64,000 bases of DNA from positions 1-64,000 of the forward strand of contig NZ_QLZA01000006.1 of assembly GCF_009371885.1 (NCBI RefSeq), given 5' to 3'. The DNA is from Bifidobacterium tibiigranuli. GTDB taxonomy: Bacteria; Actinomycetota; Actinomycetes; Actinomycetales; Bifidobacteriaceae. The position numbers and the translations under genes were made by a program. Positions 47,063-56,564 of this stretch are shown here, in pieces. The notes beneath the pieces are model-generated. The model was given only the letters and a program-made list of their open reading frames with translations, had not been told where the DNA came from and searched no databases. How positions within the stretch are numbered: position 1 is the stretch's first letter; the number at the start of each line of letters is the position of its first letter.

Positions 47063-48247
47063 TCATACTAGCGCCACCCGGTTCACAGGCGATTTGCGCA
47101 ACTCATCCAACACCCGCAGCGCAGCATTCACATAGAACTCGGCGGCGGGCTGCAGCTCGCCGTCCAAGCCGACGAAGTGCGGGCTGTGCAATCCATAGTG
47201 TCCAGGCGCGCCGTTCGAGCCGATGAAGGCGAACAGGAGCCGGGTGCGCTGCGCGTATTCGCAGAAGTCCTCCCCCGCCATCGACGGACGAATCGGCTCA
47301 AGGCTCGCATATTGCGGCACATCCTGCGCCACGGCGGCAGCCAGCGCGGCGTCCGAAACTAGCGGATCGGCGAAATCATCCCATTCGACGTCAGCCTCGA
47401 TGCCGTACGCTTCGGCCGTCGAAGCGATAATCTGTCGGAAGCGGCGTTCGACCAGCTGCCCGTCGTCCTTGTAGAAATACCGCGCAGTGCCGAGGAATCC
47501 CGCCTCAGCTGGCACCACATTCCATACGTCGCCGCCATGCACCTCGGTTATCGAGACGACCAGCGGATGGAAGGGCGTGGCATTGCGGCTCACGATGCTC
47601 TGCACCGACAGGATCATCGAGGCCAGCGCCTCGATTGGACCGGTGCCCATATGCGGGTAGCCGGCGTGCGTGCCCTGCGCGTGAAGGGTCACGGCGAATT
47701 TCACGCATCCAGCCATCATCGGTTCGGCCCCGACCGCGATCTGGCCGGGCAGATAGTCAGGGTTGTTATGCGTGCCGATTATCGCGTCGACGCCGTCGAT
47801 GATCCCGGCATCGACCACAGCCTGCGCGCCCTGGCCGGTTTCCTCGGCCGGCTGGAACAGCAGCATGATGCGGCCCGCGATGTGCTCGCGATGCTCGGCC
47901 AGCCAGAACGCGGCGGCCAGCAGCGAGGTCATATGCAGATCATGCCCGCAGGCGTGCATCACGCCCTCGTTGTGTGAGGCGTAGTCCAGCCCGCTGCGCT
48001 CCGCGACGGGCAGCGCATCGATATCGGCGCGTAGGGCAATATATGGTCCTGGCTGTTCGCCTTCGATCAAGCCGATGACGCCGGTTTGCGACGGCAGCGG
48101 ATTATCAAGGACCGCGATGCCGTGGCTGCGCAACTGCTCGGCGATGAATCGGCTTGTGCGCTCCTCGTGGAAGCCAAGCTCCGGGTCGACATGCAGATGC
48201 CGCCGGATGCCAATAAGCTCCGGTCCGATAGTCAGACGCTCAACCAT
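47063..48247 (-). CDS. M20D amidohydrolase
   Basis: This 394-residue metal hydrolase has MHACGHDLHMTSLLAAA, LLFQPAEETGQGAQAV, QGTHAGYPHMGTGPIEA and SMAGEDFCEYAQ. It is of the N-acyl amino-acid/hippurate hydrolase group. It sits between metNIQ and nadE on one strand, so it may deacylate an N-acyl amino acid imported by MetNIQ; this is inference. Confidence 0.9.
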   Translation of the reverse strand: MVERLTIGPELIGIRRHLHVDPELGFHEERTSRFIAEQLRSHGIAVLDNPLPSQTGVIGLIEGEQPGPYIALRADIDALPVAERSGLDYASHNEGVMHACGHDLHMTSLLAAAFWLAEHREHIAGRIMLLFQPAEETGQGAQAVVDAGIIDGVDAIIGTHNNPDYLPGQIAVGAEPMMAGCVKFAVTLHAQGTHAGYPHMGTGPIEALASMILSVQSIVSRNATPFHPLVVSITEVHGGDVWNVVPAEAGFLGTARYFYKDDGQLVERRFRQIIASTAEAYGIEADVEWDDFADPLVSDAALAAAVAQDVPQYASLEPIRPSMAGEDFCEYAQRTRLLFAFIGSNGAPGHYGLHSPHFVGLDGELQPAAEFYVNAALRVLDELRKSPVNRVALV

Positions 48248-48392
48248 ATATCCTCATTCCTCGAATTGCCCCGGAGCGACGGGCGGATGCGTCGCGCTAT
48301 GCCCCGTCTGTCACTGCCCGCTGCGCCGCTTCGCCGACCAGCTAACTCGCCAAGCCGTTCCCGTGCGGCCTACGCACAGCGAGAACACCCGC

Positions 48393-49112
48393 TCAGGAGT
48401 GCTGCCGCCTGAGCAAGCGCTTGGCAAAGGCGTTTGCGATGCCCTGCACCACTTGCACAAGCACGATCATAATGACGACTGCGGTCCAAGTCACCGTAGG
48501 GTCGAATTTCTGGTAGCCATACGCGATGGCGAAGTTGCCCAACCCACCGCCGCCGATGTAGCCGGCCATCGCCGACATGTCGAGCACCGCGATGAACAGG
48601 AAAGCGTAGGCGAGGATCAGCGGGGCAAGCGCCTCCGGAATCAGCACTGTGCGGATGATGGTGATCTTGGATGCGCCCATCGAACGGGCCGCCTCGATGA
48701 CGCCGGAATCGACCGGCACGAGGTTCTGTTCGACCAGGCGCGAAGTGGCGAAGGTGCACATCACGGCCATGGGGAACACCGCCGCCATCGTGCCGATCGA
48801 AGTCCCGACGACCTTGATCGTCAGCGGCTGCATTGCCGCCAGAAAGATAATGAAGGGAATCGGCCGCACGATATTGACCACGATGTCGAGCACCCGGTAG
48901 ACCGCCGCATTCTCGAAAAGGTTCCCCGGGCGCGTGCCGTACAGGATCACGCCGAGCACCAGCCCGAACGCGCCGCCGACGATCAGCGTGATGAACACCA
49001 TTTCCAGCGTCTGCGCAATGGACTGGAAGAGCATCGGCTTGAGTACGGTCCAATCGCCTTGTCCTGCCAAAGCCATGCTGGTGCGTCCGGCCGCAGTGAC
49101 TATCTCGCTCAT
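48393..49112 (-). CDS. metI: Methionine ABC transporter permease
   Basis: MetI is the membrane subunit of the methionine importer. The 239-residue protein has six hydrophobic segments and the EAA loop VIEAARSMGASKITIIRTV. The C-terminal block is GYIGGGGLGNFAIAYGYQKFD. It overlaps metN by 4 bp. Confidence 0.93.
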   Translation of the reverse strand: MSEIVTAAGRTSMALAGQGDWTVLKPMLFQSIAQTLEMVFITLIVGGAFGLVLGVILYGTRPGNLFENAAVYRVLDIVVNIVRPIPFIIFLAAMQPLTIKVVGTSIGTMAAVFPMAVMCTFATSRLVEQNLVPVDSGVIEAARSMGASKITIIRTVLIPEALAPLILAYAFLFIAVLDMSAMAGYIGGGGLGNFAIAYGYQKFDPTVTWTAVVIMIVLVQVVQGIANAFAKRLLRRQHS

Positions 49113-50374
49113 CGTTCGCTTCCCTTCGTATCGCTGCCGTCAGTGCGCTCAGTGCCTGCAAAGCCTGCACTGCCTGCAATGTCTGTGACGTCTTCAACTG
49201 TCGTTCGCCGCGCTGCTGCGGAATCGAGCGATGCAACGGCTTGCTCGTAGGCAATCGGATGGCTCGCCGTGCCGAAATCGACCACATCGCTGTCGTGCGT
49301 CAGCTCGTCGAAGAACGCTTCGAAGCCTTCCTGCTGATCGTCGAATTCATAGGTAATCGCGCCGATGGCGGAGCCGCCGACCGTGTCGATGCCGCCATAG
49401 AGCATACTGCTGGCGATGCCACAGCTTGCGATGAGCTGCGAGATGCGCTGGCCGGAAGCCAGCACGGCGGAGGACTGTTCATCGCTGTACTCTTTACCGT
49501 TGTTTTCTTTATTGCTCAGCACATCCCGCTGGCGGATAAGCACCGTCACAATCCTGCCCGGCCAGTCGCGGCGCAGCTGCTCGACGCGTTCCTCCTGCGG
49601 CACGCCGGACAGCGCGGTGGCGATGAAACGCTTGGTGACCGGCTGGCGGGGCGCGGCGAACACATCGTAGACATCGCCCTGCTCGACGACACGCCCCTGG
49701 CTCATGACGGCAACCCGGTTCGCAATGTTCTGCACGACGCTCATCTGGTGCGTGATGAGCACGATGGTGATGCCGAACTGCTCGTTGACCCGCTTGAGCA
49801 GCGCCAGCACCTCGTCGGTGGTCTCAGGATCCAGCGCGCTGGTCGCCTCGTCGGCCAGCAGAATCTGCGGATTGGTCGCCAGCGCCCGAGCGATGCCGAC
49901 GCGCTGCTTCTGCCCGCCGGAGAGCTGCGATGGGTAGTTGTCGGCATGATCGCGCAGCCCGACGAAATCAAGCAGCTCGGCCACGCGCCTCTCCTGATAG
50001 TCCTTGCGCCAATGATCCAGCTGCAGCGGGTAGGCGATGTTCTGGCTGACCGTTTTGGTGGAGAACAGGTTGAACTGCTGGAAGATCATGCCGATCTTCT
50101 GGCGTATCGGGCGCAGCTTGGACTCCCCCAGCGCAGTGATATCGGTGCCCAGCACGCTCACGGTGCCGCTCGTCGGCCGTTCGAGCGCATTGATCATGCG
50201 CACCAGCGTCGATTTGCCGGCTCCCGAGTAGCCGATGATGCCGAAGATATCGCCGCGATCCACGCGCAGACTCACATCGTCGACTGCGCGTGATGTGCCG
50301 GATTGCCTCCCCGAGCCGCCGCGCTTATGGAATTCCTTGACCACATGGTCAAGCGTGATAATCGCCTCTGCCAT
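49109..50374 (-). CDS. metN: Methionine ABC transporter ATP-binding protein
   Basis: This ATPase of 421 residues has Walker A IIGYSGAGKST, signature LSGGQKQRVGIARAL and Walker B ILLADEATSALDP. The C-terminal ACT-like NIL domain (about 270-370) allows allosteric inhibition by methionine. An extra hydrophilic tail of about 50 residues follows the NIL domain. It couples translationally to metI. Confidence 0.93.
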   Translation of the reverse strand: MAEAIITLDHVVKEFHKRGGSGRQSGTSRAVDDVSLRVDRGDIFGIIGYSGAGKSTLVRMINALERPTSGTVSVLGTDITALGESKLRPIRQKIGMIFQQFNLFSTKTVSQNIAYPLQLDHWRKDYQERRVAELLDFVGLRDHADNYPSQLSGGQKQRVGIARALATNPQILLADEATSALDPETTDEVLALLKRVNEQFGITIVLITHQMSVVQNIANRVAVMSQGRVVEQGDVYDVFAAPRQPVTKRFIATALSGVPQEERVEQLRRDWPGRIVTVLIRQRDVLSNKENNGKEYSDEQSSAVLASGQRISQLIASCGIASSMLYGGIDTVGGSAIGAITYEFDDQQEGFEAFFDELTHDSDVVDFGTASHPIAYEQAVASLDSAAARRTTVEDVTDIAGSAGFAGTERTDGSDTKGSER

Positions 50375-50593
50375 TCCTGCCGCCCTATCCGTCGTTCTCT
50401 GTCTCGGTTGCCGAGTCTCGTATTGTCATGTCTGTGCGGCGGCCGATCTGCGCGCAACCAGTCATGCACCAATCAATCGGCGCATAACCGAAGTCACGCA
50501 GCAGGCCCGGCCGCCGCAGACATGCTACCCGCCCATGCTGAGCAGAAGCACCATGCATATCGGTGAACCTCAATGCAAATCAGTCAGCCGAAC

Positions 50594-51571
50594 TCACTTG
50601 CTCGCCTTGGCTTCCTTCTCGATGGTGGCGAGGAAGCCCTGCAGCTCCTGGGCACTGTACTTGTCGGCGAAGGCCGCGGTGCCACCTGACTGGCTCTGCA
50701 GCGCGGCAAGCACTTCCTTGGACTGGAATATCTTGACCAGCTTGAGGTAGGTCGCGTTGTTCACATCGGCCTTGCGGGAGACGAACACGTTGATGTAGGG
50801 CCGTGCCGACACGGTCTCCGCGTTATCCGAGTAGATGGCATCCTTGGGGTTGAGGCCCGCGTCCTTGACATAGTCGTTGTTGATCACGCCTGCTGCCACC
50901 TTCGGATCCTTGAGCGAGTTGGCTACCTGCTCGGCCTTCAGCGGAGCGACAGCGACCTTGGAAGTCGCGGTGTCGATGTCGGCGGGCGAGGTGAATGGCG
51001 TCCATGCGCCCTTGAGCTTGACGAGGCCGGCCGCCTTGAGCACGCCGATGGCGCGGGCCTGGTTGGTCTCATCGTTCGGAATCGCGACCGTGCTGCCGGC
51101 ATTGATGTCCTTGACATCCTTGACCTGCTCGGAGTACAGGCCTAGCGGGTAGACCGCAGTGCCGCCGATCGGCTGCAGATCCTTGTTGTTCTTCACGTTG
51201 TAGTTTGCCAGATACAGCAGGTGCTGGAACTCGTTCAGGTCGAGGTCGCCCGAATCAAGCGCCGGATTCTCCGAGGTGTAGTCCTGGAAGTCGACGATCT
51301 TGACGTGGATGTTCTCCTGCTCGGCCTTCTTCGTGAAGGCGATCCACTGCGGCTCGGTCGCGCCGACGACACCGATCTTGACCGGGTTGGACTGCGAGCC
51401 CTTCGCGGCCGAATCGGACTTGCCCGCGATGGCGCGGTATCCGAAGAAGACCGCCACGGCGAGGACGGCGATGACGACCACCGTGATGATGATGTTGCGC
51501 GCGGTGTGGTTGACGCGCACCGGCTCTTGGCTGCTTCCCGTGTCAGCTGGCTGCTGGTTTGAAGAAGTCAT
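50594..51571 (-). CDS. metQ: NlpA/MetQ-family methionine-binding protein, membrane anchored
   Basis: This 325-residue solute-binding protein has the family core NPVKIGVVGATEPQWIAFTK, FQDYTSENPALDSGDLDLNE and the C-terminal KLVKIFQSKEVLAAL. Unlike most MetQ proteins it has no lipobox. It has instead about 25 polar residues and one hydrophobic anchor (IIITVVVIAVLAVAVFFGY), and no cysteine at all. It would be tethered by a transmembrane helix. It lies 219 bp before metN and probably belongs to the same operon. Confidence 0.88.
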   Translation of the reverse strand: MTSSNQQPADTGSSQEPVRVNHTARNIIITVVVIAVLAVAVFFGYRAIAGKSDSAAKGSQSNPVKIGVVGATEPQWIAFTKKAEQENIHVKIVDFQDYTSENPALDSGDLDLNEFQHLLYLANYNVKNNKDLQPIGGTAVYPLGLYSEQVKDVKDINAGSTVAIPNDETNQARAIGVLKAAGLVKLKGAWTPFTSPADIDTATSKVAVAPLKAEQVANSLKDPKVAAGVINNDYVKDAGLNPKDAIYSDNAETVSARPYINVFVSRKADVNNATYLKLVKIFQSKEVLAALQSQSGGTAAFADKYSAQELQGFLATIEKEAKASK

Positions 51572-51977
51572 GATATTTCCCTCTGTTTCTCTTGATGTTC
51601 ACTTGTTCTCTTGCATTCCGCACCACGCAACCTCGTGTTGGCTGAGCCCCATGCAGCGTTTGCCGCACACAGTCCCCCACGCTTCTTGCAGTGGCCGGAT
51701 GGCCCTCACCACGATACGAGAACGAACGCGGCCAAGCGAGCAAAAAGTAGCAATCCCTCTATACATATTCGTTATAGCCTGTATTCGATCCGCGGCATTG
51801 TGCGCCTCAGCCTGCGGGACTCAGTGGGACGAAACGCGCGGAGGGACCGTGTGTATAACGGCAATCCATGTCAATGGACCGCATGTATAGATGTAGGTGC
51901 ATTCGCTGCTGCCTTTCGCTGCCGCCTTTCGCTGACCGAACAAGCGTGCACCGCTCCCATTACACTGTGTGATTAGG
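51572..51977 (-). other. Long 5' region of metQ
   Basis: About 400 bp lie between metQ and the HAD gene's repeat array. On the minus strand CTCGT near 51719 and ACGAG near 51630 could pair to enclose a GC-rich segment that could form a structured leader. I do not see the consensus of any SAM riboswitch. Confidence 0.3.
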
Positions 51978-52090
51978 AATAAACGTGACATTAGAAACCG
52001 TCATATTAAAATAAACGTGATATTGAAATGAATGCATGGGAAATGAACGTGTATTGAAGACGAATTTGTTTTGGAAATACACTTGTCATG
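51978..52090 (+). promoter_or_regulatory. Four AATAAACGTGAYATT repeats at 32-34 bp spacing
   Basis: Copies begin at 51978, 52010, 52042 and, weaker, 52076. The first three are exactly 32 bp apart, about three helical turns. They lie 105-220 bp upstream of the HAD phosphatase. The core AAACGTGA matches the array before the AAA ATPase at 54214-54321. Confidence 0.55.
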
Positions 52091-52196
52091 GAAACGCACG
52101 GCATTGGGGACCACATGCCTTGACACATCAGGATGGTCCATTGCCGGCCGCTGGAACGACCGAGCAGCATTCGCATCGTATGAAAGGCTAGACAGC

Positions 52197-53111
52197 ATGA
52201 CAATCAATGATGCCATCGCAGCGCAACCCGCATCCGTATATGCCGATTCCCGAATCGCGCACGGAAAGCCCGCGCCGCAGCCGTCTCGCAATGCAAGTCC
52301 CGACAATTCAGACAGTCCCGATACCAAGGCAGCCTTCTTCGACATCGATGGCACGCTGACCAGCTTCGCGACGCATATCGTGCCCGACTCCACATTGCAG
52401 GCGCTGCAAGGCCTGCGCGACGAGGGTGTGAAGATCTTTATCTGCACTGGGCGCTCGCCCTCCCAGATGGGCGTGGTGCTCGACACCATCCCGATATCCT
52501 TTGACGGCGTGGTCGCCATGAACGGGCAGTACTGCATCGACGATCAGGGCTTCCTTGAGACCGAGTCCATGAACGGGCATGATATAGGAATCATCACCGC
52601 GTGGCTCGACGAACATCCGGACGTCGTGGCGAGCTTCTGCGAATGCGATTACGTCTACTTCAATCAAGTCACCGAGACCATGCGCGAGACCTGGCGGCAA
52701 TTGGGCAAAACCGCTCCAAAGGCCTTCATCGACGACCCGCACATACGTCCGCTCGACCACCCGACCTTCCAGATCAGCCCATTCATCAGCAAGGAGCAGG
52801 AGCACGAGATCACTGCGCTGTGCGACAACGTCAAAGGCGTGCGCTGGCACCCCTCCTTCACCGATCTGATTCCCGCCGATGGCGGCAAACCTGTTGGCAT
52901 ACGGCGTTTCCTGCGGCATTACGGCTATACCCGCGAGCAGTGCATCGCCTTCGGCGACGGCGGCAACGACATGACAATGCTGCAGTTCGCCGGCATCGGC
53001 ATTGCGATGGGCAATGCCTCGGACTTCGTCAAATCGGTCGCCGACTACGTGACCGACGATGTGGACCACGACGGCATCATGAATGCGCTGCGGCACTTCA
53101 AGATTTTATAG
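52197..53111 (+). CDS. HAD-superfamily phosphatase, Cof type
   Basis: This 304-residue protein has motif I FFDIDGTLTSF near residue 48, motif II CTGRSPSQMG and motif IV FGDGGNDMTMLQFAG. A C2-type cap lies between motifs II and III. Cof-type enzymes dephosphorylate sugar phosphates, PLP or nucleotides. The first 40 residues are polar and probably disordered. ATG 52197 follows GAAAGG at a distance of about 10. Confidence 0.9.
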   Translation: MTINDAIAAQPASVYADSRIAHGKPAPQPSRNASPDNSDSPDTKAAFFDIDGTLTSFATHIVPDSTLQALQGLRDEGVKIFICTGRSPSQMGVVLDTIPISFDGVVAMNGQYCIDDQGFLETESMNGHDIGIITAWLDEHPDVVASFCECDYVYFNQVTETMRETWRQLGKTAPKAFIDDPHIRPLDHPTFQISPFISKEQEHEITALCDNVKGVRWHPSFTDLIPADGGKPVGIRRFLRHYGYTREQCIAFGDGGNDMTMLQFAGIGIAMGNASDFVKSVADYVTDDVDHDGIMNALRHFKIL

Positions 53112-53234
53112 AGCGGGATTCTGCTGGGCGCGCATGCATATAGTGAAAGCTACGACATGTCCAGCTTTTAGGCCGGACAGAACTTCTGCCCCCACACATA
53201 GTTCCCCGTCCCACTCGCATGACAGACTGGGCGT

Positions 53235-53771
53235 ATGAGCACAGTTGTTATGCACACCTCCGAAGGTGACATCACCATTAATCTGTTCGACGACGAAGCG
53301 CCAAAGACCGTCGAGAACTTCCGTTCCCTGTCCACCGGCGAGAAGGAGTGGACGAACCCGCTTACCGGCGAGACCTCCCACGACCCGTTCTACGACGGGC
53401 TGACCTTCCATCGCATCATCAAGGATTTCATGATCCAGGGCGGCTGCCCGCTGGGCACCGGCACTGGCGGCCCCGGATACGACTTCGACGACGAGATTGA
53501 CCCCGCGCTGACCTTCGACCGGCCCTACCTGTTCGCTATGGCGAACGCCGGAGTGCGCCGCGGCGCCGACGGCAAGATCCACGGCACGAACGGCTCGCAG
53601 TTCTTCATCACCACGGTGCCTACCCCTTGGCTCAACGGCCATCACACGATTTTCGGCGAGGTCGCCGATGACGAGTCCAAGGCCGTCGTCGACAAGCTCG
53701 AGGCCGTCCCCACCGACCGCTCCGACGCCCCATTAGAGCCGGCCATCATCATCTCCGTCGAGGTGCAGTAG
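53235..53771 (+). CDS. Peptidyl-prolyl cis-trans isomerase, cyclophilin type
   Basis: This 178-residue cytosolic cyclophilin has [31 protein letters not shown] (active-site Arg), [11 protein letters not shown] and [11 protein letters not shown]. It catalyses proline isomerisation. No signal peptide is visible. A strong terminator follows. Confidence 0.95.
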   Translation: MSTVVMHTSEGDITINLFDDEAPKTVENFRSLSTGEKEWTNPLTGETSHDPFYDGLTFHRIIKDFMIQGGCPLGTGTGGPGYDFDDEIDPALTFDRPYLFAMANAGVRRGADGKIHGTNGSQFFITTVPTPWLNGHHTIFGEVADDESKAVVDKLEAVPTDRSDAPLEPAIIISVEVQ

Positions 53772-53827
53772 GCGCTGGCGTTGCCTTAGCGCTACGAGGC
53801 GCTTCTCGCGCTTCTTCATTCCGATTA

Positions 53828-53866
53828 ATCCCCGCTCTGGTTTCTATGCCAGAGCGGGGATTTTGC
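53828..53866 (+). terminator. Rho-independent terminator of cyclophilin gene
   Basis: ATCCCCGCTCTGG and CCAGAGCGGGGAT form a 13-bp stem with an 8-nt loop, followed by TTTTG. Confidence 0.9.
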
Positions 53867-54051
53867 ATATTGGCCAGCTCCGGACTCTTTTGGGGCCCGA
53901 GGGCTCGAACTGTCTGAATCGATCTCTTTCACCGTTGCGCCTGAGCATTGAACGGCTAGGAGGACTCACCGTGCCGCACCTTGCGCAGATGCGGCTCGAC
54001 GGAATCCTTAGTACCGGCGATGCGGTAAAGCTCAAGAGCGCCGATAAATAA
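53867..54051 (+). other. Unassigned short frame, possible gene remnant
   Basis: An open frame reads RLSIERLGGLTVPHLAQMRL and then DGILSTGDAVKLKSADK before stopping. An AGGAGG lies 7 bp before a GTG at 53971, but that would give only 26 residues. The stretch looks like the tail of a larger protein. I do not recognise the family. Confidence 0.3.
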
Positions 54052-54213
54052 TCTATGACAAATTGTTAGTAGCGTATATGACATTCTGTTAATGGGATCT
54101 ATACCAGTTATTTATATGCCGAATGCCGATGACCCTACATGGACGCGTCATCGGCATTCGGCAACTACAAGAACTAGTCGACTAAGAAAGATTTTATTGG
54201 CCTACATATGCAG

Positions 54214-54321
54214 AAAACGTGACAAAACGAGTCCATACGTCAAGAAAAACGTTACAAATGAGCAATGCAAATATGAGAAAAACGTGACATATGGTAGTAT
54301 AAATATTAGGAAAAACGTTAC
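54214..54321 (+). promoter_or_regulatory. Four AAAACGTKAC repeats at 32-33 bp spacing
   Basis: Copies start at 54214 (aaaacgtgac), 54246 (aaaacgttac), 54279 (aaaacgtgac) and 54312 (aaaacgttac). G and T variants alternate. The last copy is 16 bp from the AAA ATPase start, overlapping its ribosome-binding region. Such phased copies suggest an iteron-like operator that could repress transcription or translation. Confidence 0.65.
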
Positions 54322-54337
54322 GAGGTAAGGAATTGCA

Positions 54338-55708
54338 ATGCTTTCACGCAAGGCTCTGCACGTACTCAAATCGTGGAAAAAGTCGCGCAGCCGTCATCGG
54401 GCGCTTATGCTCACGGGGGCGCGGCAGATCGGCAAAACCACGCTGGTCCGTGAATTCGCACGAAATGAATATGCGCAGTTTGCCGAGCTGAATTTTCTTA
54501 CCGATGACAATGCTGCGAGCATCTTCGCGGGCCCGCTCGACGCGCAAACCATCATCACAAATCTCACCGCGTATCTGCGCACTCCTTTGGAACCAGGCAA
54601 CACGCTTGTGCTGCTTGACGAGATTCAGGAATGCCCCCGTGCACGAACCGCCATCAAATTCCTCGTCGAGGATGGCCGCTTCGACTATATTGAAACCGGC
54701 TCGCTACTAGGCGTGCGCACCGGCGAGGTGACATCGTATCCGGTTGGGTTCGAAGAACAGCATCGTATGTTTCCGATGGATTTCGAAGAGTTCTGCCTAG
54801 CCGACGGCGTGCAGAGTGAGACGATAACGATGCTGCGCGAGCATTTCGCAAATCGCCAGCCAGTGAGCGAAGCCGTTCATGAGACAATGAGCCGTCTGTT
54901 TCTAGCCTACATCGTGGTCGGAGGGATGCCCGAGATCGTGCAGCGGTATGTGGACACGCACGATATCGCTCAAATCGTGACATTGCAGCACGACATACTC
55001 GATCTGTACCGTTTAGATATCGCCAAATATGCGGAAACGAGCGACAGAACAAAGATTCGCTCGATCTTTGACGCTGTTCCCTCGCAGCTCGATGACCGCA
55101 ATCGACGTTTTGTCCTAGCCAATTTGAACAAGAATGCCAGACAGAACCGTTATGCCAGCGGCTTTCTATGGCTTGCCGACGCAGGTGTGGCGCTGCCCTG
55201 CTACAACGTCACGGCACCGGTCGCACCACTGCAGGCCAATGCGAAACACAGCCTGTTCAAATTGTTCATGAACGATACCGGCCTGCTGTGCGCCAGTTCG
55301 CTCGACAATGTGCAATTCCCCATTCTGCAGGGCGACTTGAGCATCAACATGGGAGCTATCACTGAGAATGTCGTGGCACAAGAGCTGTTGGCGCATGGGT
55401 TCACACTCTTTTACTTCGATACGAAGCGATACGGCGAGGTGGACTTCGTCATACAGTCGGGAGCACATGTCCTGCCCATTGAAGTCAAATCAGGCAATGA
55501 CTGGACCATTCACAAGGCTCTGGGCAACACGATGGCGGTTCGCGAATGGCATCTGGGCCAGGCGTATGTGCTGTGCAAAGGCAACCTTCGCCATGACGCC
55601 GGTCGAGGCATCACCTATCTGCCGCTTTATATGACGATGTTTCTGGCACCTGAGCGGTTGCCCGATTCAATGCCCTTCAACGTCGACCTGAGCGCCTTGA
55701 ACAGCTAG
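54338..55708 (+). CDS. AAA ATPase with DUF4143 C-terminal domain
   Basis: This 456-residue protein has Walker A TGARQIGKTTLV (26-37), Walker B LVLLDEIQECP near 90 and the family block YPVGFEEQHRMFPMDFEEFC. The C-terminal DUF4143 portion carries GEVDFVIQ...LPIEVKSG, a pattern of the PD-(D/E)xK nuclease fold. Such stand-alone ATPases are common in bacteria and their role is unsettled; some occur in defence or mobile contexts. The ATG at 54338 is behind GAGGTAAGG. The gene is somewhat less GC-rich upstream, which may mark acquisition. Confidence 0.85.
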   Translation: MLSRKALHVLKSWKKSRSRHRALMLTGARQIGKTTLVREFARNEYAQFAELNFLTDDNAASIFAGPLDAQTIITNLTAYLRTPLEPGNTLVLLDEIQECPRARTAIKFLVEDGRFDYIETGSLLGVRTGEVTSYPVGFEEQHRMFPMDFEEFCLADGVQSETITMLREHFANRQPVSEAVHETMSRLFLAYIVVGGMPEIVQRYVDTHDIAQIVTLQHDILDLYRLDIAKYAETSDRTKIRSIFDAVPSQLDDRNRRFVLANLNKNARQNRYASGFLWLADAGVALPCYNVTAPVAPLQANAKHSLFKLFMNDTGLLCASSLDNVQFPILQGDLSINMGAITENVVAQELLAHGFTLFYFDTKRYGEVDFVIQSGAHVLPIEVKSGNDWTIHKALGNTMAVREWHLGQAYVLCKGNLRHDAGRGITYLPLYMTMFLAPERLPDSMPFNVDLSALNS

Positions 55709-55729
55709 AGCAGGGCACCGCCGCTCGAT

Positions 55730-56317
55730 TCAATGGTCGTTATTCGTTCGATCGATGCGCGTTGCGAGGCTTTGCACGGCACGGTTGAATCTGGTGAGCG
55801 CCGCAGCGAACTGGGATATCTCATCCGGACTCCAATCGGCGAGCACCGTGGACAGCGCACCGAGGTTCCGCTTGCGCTGCTGGGCAAGACTGTGCTCGCC
55901 CTCCTGCGTGAGTGTGAACTTGCGCGCCATCCCGCCGTCGGGGTCGGGGATGCGCTCAATCATATTCTGCCGTCGCATCGCGGCCGTCTGCCGGTTGAGC
56001 GTAGAAGCGTCCAAACCGGTTATCTCGCTGAGCTCGCCGATGCTCATCGGCCGGTCCTCCAAGCTGACGAGCAGTATGTAGGCGCTGCGGTCAAGCATGC
56101 CGAGACGGGACCCACGGAAACCAGCTACCCGGTTGATGCGCTTGCCGAGCAGCAAGGCTTCATACTCGATGGCGACAATGTTTTCGGCCACCGCTGCCGG
56201 CGGATCTGCAGCGCTTCGCTCCACTGCAGACAGACTAGCCGATCTGCTGCCGCGTTCGCCAGTTTCATTCGCCGCAGTATCGCGCATCGCGTCCTTGCGA
56301 TTGTCGCTCGCTGACAT
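55730..56317 (-). CDS. MarR-family regulator
   Basis: The 195-residue protein has a winged helix (MSIGELSEITGLDASTLNRQ, PDPDGGMARKFTLT) in its second half. A Ser/Ala-rich N-terminal segment of about 50 residues comes first. ATG 56317 follows GAGGAGG. It is divergent from the DHA2 exporter, a common arrangement in which the MarR protein represses the exporter and itself. Confidence 0.9.
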   Translation of the reverse strand: MSASDNRKDAMRDTAANETGERGSRSASLSAVERSAADPPAAVAENIVAIEYEALLLGKRINRVAGFRGSRLGMLDRSAYILLVSLEDRPMSIGELSEITGLDASTLNRQTAAMRRQNMIERIPDPDGGMARKFTLTQEGEHSLAQQRKRNLGALSTVLADWSPDEISQFAAALTRFNRAVQSLATRIDRTNNDH

Positions 56318-56505
56318 GCATTCCTCCTCATTCACCATTCATCGTCATCAACCATTGACCGATTCGACCATGACGGATGACGAACTCACCGTTCGCAGCG
56401 TCTGGCCAATTCTTAAGTCGTCTCTCAACAGTTATCTCTCAACAGTCGCCTATCAGTATAGCCCGCCGATATGCAGAATACACAGCTTGCGCAAACACCT
56501 AGATG

Positions 56506-56534
56506 TGTATTATACATATTGATTGTATGATACA
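56506..56534. promoter_or_regulatory. Tandem palindromic operator over exporter promoter
   Basis: TGTATTATACA (56506-56516) and TGTATGATACA (56524-56534) are near-identical palindromes with centres 18 bp apart. They overlap a -10-like TATTAT/TATACA element behind TTGCGC at 56487. This is the expected MarR operator between the divergent genes. Confidence 0.65.
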
Positions 56535-56564
56535 TAACCATTCTCTGTTTGCCGGAAGGAATCC

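Noticed and set aside
51572..51760. SAM riboswitch before metQ
   Set aside because: Some stems can be drawn, but the conserved core of known SAM riboswitch classes is not visible.
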